A stretch of 64,000 nucleotides of DNA from Hyaloperonospora brassicae (lineage: Eukaryota; Oomycota; Peronosporomycetes; Peronosporales; Peronosporaceae). This document shows, piece by piece, positions 41,533 through 52,040 of this stretch (the first letter of the stretch is position 1; every line of letters begins with the position of its first letter). The translations under genes were made by a program, and so were the position numbers. Under the pieces are notes generated by a model. That model searched no databases, was not told where the DNA came from, and saw nothing but the letters and a program-made list of their open reading frames with translations. Where the stretch lies: positions 186,001-250,000 of the forward strand of contig CANTFL010000136.1 of NCBI GenBank assembly GCA_947650285.1. Reading direction: 5' to 3'.

Positions 41533-44122
41533 TTAGCGCTGCTGCAGAATCTGCAATGCCAACTCAATGTTGGTCCTTGCCATATCCAGGAAAGACGGTG
41601 TTTTCGAAACAGAGTCGAAATGCCGGAGTGTGAAAGCAAAGCACTCTTCCCGTAGCAAAGGCGAGGCGTGCTGATCAGCTGCCTGGAGGACGCTTGCAAC
41701 GTTGTCGACAGTTATCGACTTGAGGAGCTTCTGAGCGCAAAGCCGCTTGAGGCTTTCGATGCCGTACTGCTTAGCGGAACAAGGGTCTGTCAGTAAACCT
41801 CAGGAGCTGCTTCAACAGTTTGTAGTGTGGACGTACGCGGTCTGCGGCAACGAACAGCTCTTGAACATCTTCATTCGCAACGACGAGTCGATCGGTATAC
41901 ACATACTCTAATAGAGACAGAAAGGTGGCGCGACCAACGTCAGAGATCGTCACTTCGCGAGCTGTGCTTTCCAACATCTATCACGACACCAGCACGTCAA
42001 AATCTCTCGGTAATATCACAACACAAAAGCTAATCAAAGCTCATACCTCTCCAGTAAACATAGCCTTGAAGTAGTTGCAGCGCACGCATAGACTCTTGTG
42101 ACCATATATGGGGCTTCCTTCAACTAAGGGCATATACGAAGAGCGCGACAACGAGTTAGAGACACAGTTTGTGTGAGCTCTCGATGTGCTCTGACAAGAG
42201 GAAAGCTCCATAGCTGGCCCGTACCAATAAAAGTCACATCGCTCATGAGTTGGTTGTTCACGAGGGAGTGTAAGTGAGCAATCGCAGAGCCATCTTCCAC
42301 GGGCTCCAAGATGTCGTGGCCCTGATCCCTGGCTTGCTTCTCAGGCAACTTGATCTGCTCGAAGCTGACCGAGTCATCCTGTCCGCTCAGAACGATCAGG
42401 TTGCCGTCGTACACGCATCCAGCAAATGTTTTGTTCCTCGGAGCGGCACCGGCGTATGCAACAGTTGCCCATGTCTTTGTTTCTACAAGCAAGCATCGTG
42501 TCAATTTAGCTAGCCTTCCAACAATGTCCGAGTCACTTCGCATACAACGTACCTAGATCAAGCTCGTACACGCTGTGGTCGATCTTTCCACCGAACACGA
42601 AAAGAGAATCAGCGTGCAAAGCTACCAGGAAGCGGTTGCAGTCGCTCGGTGCAGTTCCTTTTGTCTCTAAGCTTGACCAAACGCTGGTCTCTTGATAGTA
42701 TAGATGCCGGTTAGTTCTCGCACACAAACATCAGCACTCCACCCGAACTAGAAGCGTTTGTCACTCACCAAACTCAAAAACACGGACATCGTCGAAATAA
42801 CCCAGATCGTTATCATAGCCGCCAAACATCAGACAGTTTTGCTTGTACACGATCATGGAGGCACCCTCACTAGTTCAGAGGCAACGAGCAACGCCAAAAC
42901 CATAAGCACACTTTGACAACGACCATCACAACGCTTGCAGCCGTCCGTCATACCGAGGGTACGGCACTTCTCCAGTGGCTCGAATCAATGACCACGAATT
43001 GGTTTCTAGCATCGCATACGATCACATGAAGAATGAGGAAAATACAGCAAGACATCTGCATCGTCAGCCTCGACCTTTGCACGTACCCAGGTTGAACGAG
43101 TGCATGTCGTTGACGTAACGGCCGGCGTCTAATCGGCCATATTCAGCAGAGTTGCGGCTTGACAGGGAATCGCGATCATAGTGTCGGTCACTTCCCCCGA
43201 AAATGTACATTGCGTTGTCTAGAGCATCAACAGGCGATTCAGTCAGATGTGTGCGACCCGCACGATCCACCGTCTGAAGCCACAAGCACTTACTGTACAC
43301 TACTGCAGCGTGGCCGTATCTCGACGTGGGCTGCTGTCCAGCGTTCACAAACACATTGGTCCACGTTTGCGTCACTGTTGGTTCACAGCCAGTCCATGAC
43401 ACACGACACACACACTTCAGACTCGGAGTGGCAAAAAAAACAATAAACCGCTCGCTCTCTCTGTTGTACGGCCGCCCCTACTCACGAAAGTTGTAGGAGA
43501 AAAAGTCGTTCAAGCGCCTGTCGCCATCGTGTCCTCCAAAGACGTAGAGCGAGTCGTTGTAAACCACGGCCGAACAAAACTTGCGCTGACTGGGAGCGAC
43601 GCCACGAGTCGAGACTGTGGACCACTCGTTTTTCACGAAATTGAATTCGTAAAACGTGGCAGCAGGACGGGCCATGTAACTACCGCGCGCGGACGCAGCA
43701 GGAAGTGAGCGCTCTAATAGTAGTCACACAAAGCAGCAGCAGCAGCAGTCGCACACACACACAGTGTACAGCACAGTCCAATGTCCGCGTCGATCGATAC
43801 CCACAGAAACAAACAATCGGACAAACAGACAGACAAAGAGACAAAGAGACAAATGGACAGTCAGACAGTTAGATCGTCAGACACAACGAGACAGTAGTGG
43901 AACGACTACAACGGCTGCTACTGCTACTGCTACTGCTACTGCTGCTGCTGCTGCTGCTGCTGTACCTCTCTCGGTGCAAGTCCGACCTCCCAAGATGTAG
44001 AGCGAGTCTTTGTACTGGACACAGACGTGGCCCGCACCAATGGGCGGCGCTTCGCTCTGGTTCCCACAGGGCACGGGCGTCCAGGACGGCTCCGGCTCTG
44101 TGGCTCGGCACGGACTCGTCAT
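41533..44122 (-). CDS. Kelch-repeat BTB protein, LZTR1-like, 11 exons, 532 aa
   Basis: Kelch-BTB proteins of this arrangement (propeller first, BTB last, as in LZTR1) act as substrate adaptors of cullin-3 ubiquitin ligases. Proposed exons on the minus strand: 44122-43966, 43713-43486, 43374-43294, 43218-43087, 43005-42954, 42869-42769, 42690-42553, 42482-42225, 42123-42047, 41977-41837 and 41766-41533. They sum to 1,599 nt, and every junction keeps phase. Most donors are GTACGT/GTACGG/GTGAGT/GTATGA. Kelch blades are clear: YKDSLYILGG, YNDSLYVFGGHDGD, NNAMYIFGGSD, YKQNCLMFGGYDND, ADSLFVFGG, YDGNLIVLSGQDD. The BTB domain (about residues 365-465) reads LMSDVTFIVEGSPIYGHKSL, NYFKAMFTGEM, then LLEYVYTDRL and ELFVAADRYGIESLKRLC. 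A BACK-like helix bundle ends ELALQILQQR. Splicing was reconstructed by eye; the first exon is the least certain. Confidence 0.88.
43911..43962 (+). repeat. (CTG)n microsatellite in intron 1 of the kelch-BTB gene
   Basis: CTGCTACTGCTACTG then uninterrupted CTG units, ending at the GTACAG donor of exon 1. Confidence 0.85.
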
Positions 44123-45000
44123 GTCGAGTCACTTTGAGGCGTCTAAAAGTCTTTTGGAGCTGCTCGTCGGTTTGCCCGACGGCTTCTGTTGTCCAATTGA
44201 AGAGCCCGTCTCGTCTCTGTTCGATGCTCGAAACGACCGGACGGGTCTCTCTGTGAGTCTGTGTGTGTGTGTGTGTGAGTTGGTCCAAGTTTATGATTGT
44301 AGAGAGGTCGTTCCTTCCTCTGCTCGGTGGTACTTTCTACAGGTTGAGTGAGCTCTTCTAATAATACTGTAAGCTGTGGTCGCCCGATTGAGCTCTCGAG
44401 CTATGGCCGCCAAGGGACCTGTTTTTTCCAGTGTCGTGTCTACAATGGACAACGCGTTGTCTTAGAAGGAGGGTTTCTCAAGATTTGGCTCGCGACGGCG
44501 CGAAAAACACACACACACACACATACTGTCGTCCGTATTTGTACGTTTTGGCGGTAATAAACAACGTGGACCACAAGATTATCGTGGACGGGGCGCTGTA
44601 TGCGTAGTGACGATCGAGCGGAGGGGAGCAAAGACCTCTGTCAGCTCCTGTGTAATAACGTGGTCAGCCTGTTACGTGTCACTGCCACGAATCGTGCGAA
44701 TGTAAATAGTATCGTAATTACCAATACCTTACGATGTTACACTTGCGAGTCAATATTGCTGGAATATTACATTTAGAGGTAATATGCGGCACAGCTTCAC
44801 ACTTTGGGAGATATGGGCAGGCCTCTTTATTTATAAATTCGACCGTAAATACCGTAAATAGCTCGTTATACGGCTTGACCAAAATATGATAGACGGACCA
44901 CTGTTTATTCGGCTCCAAAACCGGCAATGAGGCTCAGCATTTTCATTTGCTTGCAATGCAACACTCCCTCTAGCGAAAGGTCGGTGATACTGGTGCAAAA
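44123..45000. other. Intergenic with simple repeats
   Basis: Promoter side of the kelch-BTB gene. It holds a GT run (44262-44278) and an AC run (44507-44522). From about 44700 the DNA becomes AT-rich and carries CCGTAAAT-type motifs that recur near 49625; no gene is recognised. Confidence 0.4.
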
Positions 45001-45039
45001 CCCGTCTTTTTCATTCATTTTAATCGAAAGATCAGATTC

Positions 45040-45780
45040 AACTGGACTTGTGCCGGAAAACACAATAGCAATTTCACCACAGAACCGTTGAAGATACTTG
45101 AACCTGTCTTTGACAACACCTCATGATTTATCGAAAGTACAATCTCCATTAAGGGAGTCTCATGTCGACATGAAAGCAGGTTCACATCTCACGGCATTCA
45201 ACAGCTCGCCGTGCTCCTGCTCAATCAAATCGATCTCTCCGAGTGTCCAACGCGCCAGAAGGTGCTCTTCTGAATCCTCACAATCGCACTGAATTCAGAG
45301 TTGCAAATCAAAACCAGATCTTGAGGTGCGACGGGTGGAAGTTTGGAGTCCTCTGAATTCGCGCCTCGATGATTGGGATCTCGCTCAGACACAATCTCAT
45401 CAATACCGTTGATGTCATCGATGAACACAGTCGCGACGTTTTTCGCAACATCTCTCACTACTCTATCATCCATGGACGAAAGGATCTCAGACACGAATGA
45501 ACCCTGATCATCAATGAAACTCTTCACTTTGACAAGACTAGCAGCAAACTTTTCGGAAGTCGATCCATGCCCTTCATTAGGATCCAGTGTGTCCGCCTCA
45601 CCACAATCATCCAGGAATGGACCTTTGGCGCCGACGATTCGATGTAGAACAACATTAAACTCTTCACGTGTTCTCGATTCATCGACACCGTGACATAGTT
45701 CCCTTGGAGCTGCTTGAATGTCACCGTCGCGCGTGCTGCAAAGGCTTGCCGTGGTGTACCTGGACGACCTTCAAGTGTTT
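45040..45780 (-). other. Unidentified minus-strand reading frame opposite a Gypsy RT end
   Basis: The minus strand stays open with protein-like text: APRELCHGVDESRTREEF, GAKGPFLDDCGEADTLDP, VKSFIDDQGSFVSEILSSMD, NVATVFIDDINGIDEIVSE. I do not recognise it. Its right end overlaps the start of the plus-strand RT remnant, so one of the two was joined there by rearrangement. It may be an internal part of another element. Confidence 0.3.
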
Positions 45781-47705
45781 TCCAGTACAGACGAAGATCA
45801 TCTCGCTCATTTGCGCATCCTCTTCGACCGCCTGCAGAACTATGTCGTTTCGTTAAATGAAAAAAGTGCCATATTTGGTGCAAGGAGGTTGATTACCTTG
45901 GGTTTACGCTATCGGCCGATTGAATGAAGCCTCAAGAAAAAAAACTCAGGCCATTCAGAAGATCGCAGTGCCACGCAACCGAAAAGAGCTTCGACGTTTC
46001 TTAGGCATGATCAACTACTACCGAGACATGATTACGAACAAGACAACCGCGTGCAAGCCACTATATTGCTTCACAAGCGCCAAGGTACCGTTCACATGGC
46101 TACCCAGCGATATGAAGTCCTTTCAAGAGATCTAGCGGGCATTTGCAGAGACCGTTCTGTTAGCGTTCCCTAGCTTCAAGGAGCCTTTCCATGTCTACGC
46201 GAATGCTAGCGGAACCCAGATAGGTGGATTGATCATGCAAGGCAACAAAATTTTGGTATGTTACTCGCGAAGTATCACCAAGCGCCAAATCAGTTATACC
46301 ACCATGGAAATGGAGCTCCTTTCGATAATTGAGCTGTTACTCGAATACCGAACGATGCTCCTCGGATTTCCAGTCGTGTTCCATACGGATCAAAAACATT
46401 TTATCTACCCCAATGAAACAAGTCTTTGAGTGAAGCGCTGGAAATTACTCCTTTCTGCGTATCGCCTGACCATGACCTATGTTAAAGGGGAGAAGGACAT
46501 CGGAGCAGATGCCTTCTCACGCATGCTATTTGCGAACAGTGAAGGTCCATCGATTAATGATGAAGTCTACACGCTCAATACAACGCCATAGTGCGTAATA
46601 AATGGTCCAATTATCCGCCAGCATCAAGAGAACGATGGAATGATCGCATCGATCAAAGTAGCATGTCTTGCAGGAACCAACAACCCAGACTATCAGCTCA
46701 AGGTTCTCTTGGGATGTACCATGGTTGGGTACAAACACCGAGTAATCGTACCTGACAGTCTTCAATATGACCAGATCGACTGGTAACACATGAAACTCGG
46801 CCATCCAGCAAGCCATCGGCAACACAAAACGATGCAAAGTACCTTCTACTGGCCGCACATGGAAACAACCATCGACAGTGTCGTTAATCAATACATCACG
46901 TGCAAGCGCGCGAAGTTACACGACGGGAAACAAGCTTACGGACTTCTACCACCACGTACCCATAAAACCGTTAACCCGTTCGCCATTGTCCACGTTGACC
47001 TCATCGGCCCATACGACGGCGGCTATTACGTGATAACGATAGTTGATCAAGCGACTAGGTGGCTGGAAGTTGCGGTACAGACAGAATAAGGATCGCTGAC
47101 TGCGGCTGAAACTTTTGATCGCAAATGGCCTTGCCGATACCCGCGTCCACGGTAAGTTGTGTACTACCAAGGGTTGGAGTTTACCGGAGAAGAATTCCAG
47201 GAATTACTACGCAGTTACGGCCTGAAATCAAAGCCGATCACAGCAAAGAATCCACAAGCTAATGCTATCTGTGAGCGTGTGCATCTGGAATTATTGACGT
47301 CATCCGTTGTCACACAGGCGCCGATTGGAAGAAGGTCATTCGTTACGCCGCTTTTTCTGTACGGGCAAGCTACCACAGTATACTCAATGCATCTCCGGGA
47401 CAACTCATATTTGGACAAGACATGATTTCGCGCCAACTGCACGAGGCTAATTGAAGTTACCTGTCAAAACGGCGATTTCAAGCTTCCTAGCTGACAACAC
47501 ACGCGAGAATACCAAACGGCTCGTGCACTTTTTCCACCCCGGAGACCACATAATGATCCGAGGACCTAATCAGTTTCGTGCAAAGACAAAGGAAGTGTCG
47601 GGTGGGCCCTACCCCACTATCACGGTGCGTGAAAATGGAACCTTCACTATCGACAAAGGCGCGACGACACAACGGCTACCGATTCGTCGCATTTTCTCGT
47701 GCTAG
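45730..47705 (+). pseudogene. Gypsy pol remnant of a second lineage
   Basis: RT end VVYLDDLQVFSSTDEDHLAH (45738 on), connection NRKELRRFLGMINYYRDM, RNase H pieces YANASGTQIGGLIMQ, TMEMELLSIIELLLEY and FHTDQKHF, integrase zinc region MKLGHPASHRQHKTMQ...ITCKRAK, core IVHVDLIGPYDGGYYVITIV, QGLEFTGEEFQELLRSYGLK and NPQANAICERVHLELL (D,D,E), and a C-terminal SH3-like tail (FHPGDHIMIRGPNQF, GGPYPTITVRENGTFTIDKG). Stops at 45925, 46136, 46430, 46590, 47086 and 47425 kill it. RT motifs upstream of YLDD are missing. The integrase differs clearly from that of the 12-20 kb element. Confidence 0.85.
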
Positions 47706-47719
47706 TATTCTTGCTTCAT

Positions 47720-47984
47720 GGGGGGGGTATGACATAACTACCACATACACTGGTTCATGATGGATGGATCCTACTTCACGACCAATCTACGACTAAGCTG
47801 AGAAGAATCTGATGGATGGATTGATGGATGCTTGATGGATAGATGATGATATGGAATGAGATGAAGCATTCAGTTAGGCACGGTAGAGTAACACGGTCTT
47901 TAATATATTCTCAATTTTACCTTTGACTCCGCAAGACCCTCTCAAATAAGGCTATCGGACCGATCACCCCTCTGCAAGCCAAGA
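47720..47984 (+). repeat. Polypurine tract and possible 3' LTR start of the second Gypsy
   Basis: A G-run (47720-47727) follows the end of pol, then TGACATAACTACCACATAC at 47730, as expected for a polypurine tract and LTR start. A GATGGATG-type repeat (about 47760-47840) lies within it. The LTR end cannot be fixed because no second copy is present. Confidence 0.35.
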
Positions 47985-49110
47985 ATGTGTCATTTTATTA
48001 TAATCGTCGTGCGTGCTGCAAAGGCTTCAGCAGTCATGATGTACAACAACGGTCGGACGGCATGCACACCGGTTTTTTTTGGCAAAGTAGGCACGAACAC
48101 GGACATGTTTGGCCTTGAACCATCCACCGACTTTGCTCATAGACTCTTAACGGGAGGTAGCGAGTTTTGGGCAAGCCGTCTTCATTTTGCTGATCAGTTT
48201 CTGCTGTGGGAGAAGGTAGGAAATGATGGGGTTCAATACTCCGCGATACTCGTCATCATCAAAATGGACGTACACGTCTTGTAATACGATTTCCGGCTGT
48301 TACGCGCCACACCAAAATCGAATAAAACCAGGCTTTGCAATATTATGGAACCTGGTGACACAACCGCTGAATCGGCCTGTCATTCTTTTCCGCCATCTGG
48401 AGAGGTGCCAATGATGATGTCACACCATTGGGGCAGCACAGCGTCGAGCGCTTCAGAAGTAGTCGAGAATATGACCTCGCCTGTGTGTCGTTCGTACAAT
48501 GGAATCGCCAAAAAAATAGACATTGAGAATGCCATGCTCAAGAAGATGTAAACGGAGACGGATGTCGAGATACGAAGTGCTCATGTGTGTCGACATATTC
48601 AGTGCAAAAGAGAACGTCCAAGATTGCTCTAACAGCTCTGCAATCTTTTGTAAATTAATGGCAACAGCAAACCGAACATACTTGGCTACAGTTGCGTCGC
48701 TGGCACACCCAATCGAATCCAATCCGGTCGACTCTTTCATTGATAGCAAAATACGAGAACTCTGACGACACGTGCATGCAGCTGCCAAATATCCAACATT
48801 AAGGTGGAATCGCAGGAAATTTGATATCAATACGGTAGCGGCCGACATCTTCTCCATCTCCAAGGTATTCAAAACTCGTCAGCAATGTCAACGAACGGCT
48901 GCATTATCTTAGTGTGACTCTCGTCCTCAACCTCATCTGTATCTCAAAGCATGTCCTCAATGATTTTGTCAACAATTGGTGCACTGATTGTATGCTGCCT
49001 CGGTACCTTCTGAGATCCCAAATTTGAATGTAAGGTGTGCTTCACGGGCTGAAAATTCTCAAAGTAGCCCTTCTTGAGTTCGTTAGAGAGTCCTTGGTAC
49101 TCCTGCCTTG
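47985..49110 (-). pseudogene. hAT-like transposase remnant
   Basis: The minus strand, read right to left across frames, gives HPETRQEYQGLSNELKKGYF, VKHTLHSN and SAPIVDKIIEDML near 49100-48930, then LAVAINLQ-type text with QKIAELLEQSWTFSFALNMS and TSYLDIRLRL near 48680-48560, and NMSVFVPTLPKKTGVHAVRP near 48110-48030. The arrangement (small N-terminal domain, W-T-F-S-x-A-L-D-x-S-T-H-like segment, helical C-terminal part) resembles repeated hAT-type transposase genes that I know from oomycete genomes. Several stops are present. The superfamily assignment is from general resemblance only. Confidence 0.45.
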
Positions 49111-49669
49111 TTTCAGGGTGCTGTTGTTTCAGGGCGCTGCGTGTATTTGTCTGTTCGGGATGTAGCAGAGTAATACTTGGTGTTGGTAGTTATCGCACGT
49201 TTTGATCCTGTCTTGCTCTCGCGACCGAAGTGAATACAGAAACGACATTCCACTTAGACAACAGTGCGGTCTATGGTGCTCCTCTGAGAGACTCGAACAC
49301 CACATTTTAGAGAATGGTCATCCTGAAAGAAAGTATCTCGCTTTTTTTGGAGGACATATAATATCTACCAGATTTTCCCACGGTTGTAGCGGGTACCAGA
49401 GCTTTGAGTTCAAGGTGGCTGTTAGTCACGAAGGATGGGAGTCTTTTTAGGTTATGGAGAGAGCCAATTTCAAGTCCCCATTTCTCTTTTCCATTAACTT
49501 TTTTTCTCACACATTTTTCACGGACTCGCTCACTCGCCCATTACTCCTAACGATGTTTCAATCACAAATTTTCTAAGATTCTAAGCCATTGTTAAACCAA
49601 GCTATTTTCGGCTCGCCAGAAATACTATTTACGGCGTCAAATCCGTAAATTAGTCAAATGTGAGTATAT

Positions 49670-49984
49670 AGAGGCCTGGATATGGGCCAGGACAATAACT
49701 GAAATAGCCTAGATCGCTGCTAGACGCGGTCAATGGGTGGTGAGTGACATTATAATAGGAAGTGTGTCGTTTATAAAGTTTAAGTAAGAGTAAGAGAATT
49801 CGTTAACGATACTTAATTAATTTCAACACACGGTTTTACTTTTCTCCCCATATAAAAAAAGCTTTGCCCAGATTCTTCACTTCTTCTTCACGCCGATGTA
49901 CGTGTATTTTTGGGAGCGCACAACATTGTACTGTTACGAGATAAGGGCTTACCAGATATCTGGTAAGAGGCGTGCACCATTACA
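49670..49984 (+). repeat. Truncated Gypsy LTR related to the 12-20 kb family
   Basis: ATCGCTGCTAGACGCGGTC followed by CAATGGGTGGTGAG (about 49712-49745) matches the core block of the LTRs at 12.25, 19.57 and 20.17 kb. The segment ends GCGTGCACCATTACA at 49984, like their GCGTGCCCCGTTACA end. The left third, including the TGTAAC start, is not recognisable, and no target duplication is found. Confidence 0.6.
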
Positions 49985-50135
49985 GTAGCCACGATTCCAA
50001 TGAGTCCGCCGCTGATCTCATCCCTTGAATTCGACCCTCTGCTAGGATATCGTATTCTAGCAGCTCAAGCTGACCCTTTTCATTCTCCACCATGCGATTG
50101 ATAGGATCCGATATCGACATGGTAACCCGAACACA
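49985..50135 (-). other. Short coding-like segment abutting the LTR fragment
   Basis: The minus strand reads MSISDPINRMVENEKGQLEL, then LEYDILAEGRIQGMRSAADS, which looks like part of a retroelement gag or leader region. It directly abuts the LTR end at 49984. No family is certain. Confidence 0.3.
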
Positions 50136-50630
50136 CATGTGCTTTGTCTAAGCCTGGATGCGCGTGTGATGCGTATCGCCTATGGCGCTTACTCTGGTTC
50201 TCGCTCACATTGGTTGATTGCGACGGCTCTATTCTACCACAAGACTTTGCGCCTCAGTAGTTCTTGCGCACCATTACCATATGGTGGACGCAGTGAGAAT
50301 TACTTTCAAAATCACGCGCGGACTTCCAACACTTCTCCCGGTGCATTCGGTTCGCACTGAGTAAGCCCAATTCACAAGAGTAGCTCTGAAAGGTAAGATC
50401 GTAGGAAATAAAGAGAGTATAGCTAATGGCTTCGATGTCAAACGCGCACCAGACGCGTTTCGACCCTTCGCCGGGAGCTCGTCAGTGGCTTTATCAATCT
50501 AGAAGTGATATCTTGCTCTATCCTGCGCTCGACGACGAAAGACCTTCTAGAACTTAGTGCAAACACACCAATAACCCACTATAACTATCAAACCTGGCAG
50601 CTGGGGCGTCGGCCCGAAAGGGAGTGTCCG

Positions 50631-52040
50631 CTATGACAACCCCACTTCCAACAGCGTTGCCTTCAGCTTCTTTATATGGAAGTCTGACGGACTGTCCTGC
50701 GTGCTGACGTACTCAGCCTTAAGTCGAACGTCTACACTCGCGCCGCGAACAAAATCCAGTTTGACGTCGACGTGCTTCTCCGATGCGCTTGACGCTTCAT
50801 TCTTGATCTGTCGTATCGCTACTTTGTCGTCGATCCTGACATACATTGGCTTCACCTCGTCGATCTGCAACTGTAAAGAAGCTCGTGGAGCCCAAGCAAC
50901 TATTGACCTCCTTTAGACGCGACATGGACTCTGCATTTGCCACTGAAAGCGCCGTTCCACTCGGTTGCTGACTGTGCCATCCAACAGTCTCTCCTCCGAT
51001 GAGTATGGTCGCCGTGCCCGCTGATTTGTGCAGTGTCTTATCCTCCATATAGTCGGCGTCAGTATGCGATGTAAGTGGAACCAATGGCCTGCATCATTCG
51101 CTATATGGCATGTGTAAATTCAGTGCCGATGCGGTTGCGAAGTGGCGTGAAATGTGCTTAGCTATCTTCATGTCACCTTACGTAGGCGGGCGCTCAGAGC
51201 TGTCACGCGCTGTCTTTGCACACACACCTTTGGGCACTTGCGAGAAAACGATATACCGTCTTCCTTCGCGTGCAGCAATGTTTGATAAAGCGTCTTTTGA
51301 ATTCCTCACAGACAGTTGCACGCTTGCTGTTAGTATGGCTCGGACGCGGTTTTCGTTTCCCTACATACGCTTTCTAGCCAGGTTCCGAATACAAGACTAA
51401 TTTCTATCTGATGAATGAAGATGAAATCTAAATGACTATTATTGACTACGGTACAAAGTAGCAGACGCGCAATCCGATAAAACACAGTCGATATATCTTT
51501 TCAAGCTTAGTATAAGTGCTTCGGTATAGTCAAGCAGTGACGCCATCCACACACACTCTTGTGGTCGGTATGCTGTTGTTGCACCTCAAATGCGTTATAG
51601 GTCCAAGTGCGTACCGCGTTCAGGAACAAAGTCAGACCTTTTCGTGTTGTTCCACGAAAGACACGTGTATCGGATTGACCCCCATTACACCCCTAGTCGG
51701 CGCATGCGTCTTCTGTGCCACACGGTGCACAGCGTACGTAATGTCTGGGAGCGCGCAACGCGCTATTCAAAGCAATCTTCCAGCAAGAGACTAGAGGCTC
51801 TCAATGATTGGAACAAATGGCGTCCTAGGTCACTTTGTAGTCAGCAGCTCGTAACCCTCACGGTCAACCCCATAAGCCTTTTATTTGCCGCAGGAAGACG
51901 TGCCACGATGTCCTTGCTGAGGCCTTGTTTTGAGCAGCAGCTCCGCAATGATGACCGCTTGGTCGAATGTGGTATATTTTACGCTCTAATCGACTCGCAC
52001 TTCGAGACATCGCTTAGCAAAGCCTAGACCCTCAACATCT
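50631..52040 (-). pseudogene. Minus-strand Copia pol remnant(s)
   Basis: Read right to left: TFDQAVIIAELLLKTRPQQ near 52000-51930, LPDITYAVHRVAQKTHAPTR near 51770-51700, RDSSERPPT and KIAKHISRHFA near 51220-51140, RNase H LVPLTSHTDADYMEDKTLHK and GTALSVANAESMSR near 51080-50930, then KHVDVKLDFVRGASVDVRLK near 50770-50710. These are the RT-end and RNase H steps of Copia. The segment with THAPT-like text occurs twice (51.7 and 51.2 kb), so two copies or a tandem duplication are fused. Many frameshifts. Confidence 0.65.

Noticed and set aside
47760..47860. GATGGATG-type repeat as a regulatory element
   Set aside because: Simple low-complexity sequence, probably slippage within the LTR or flank.
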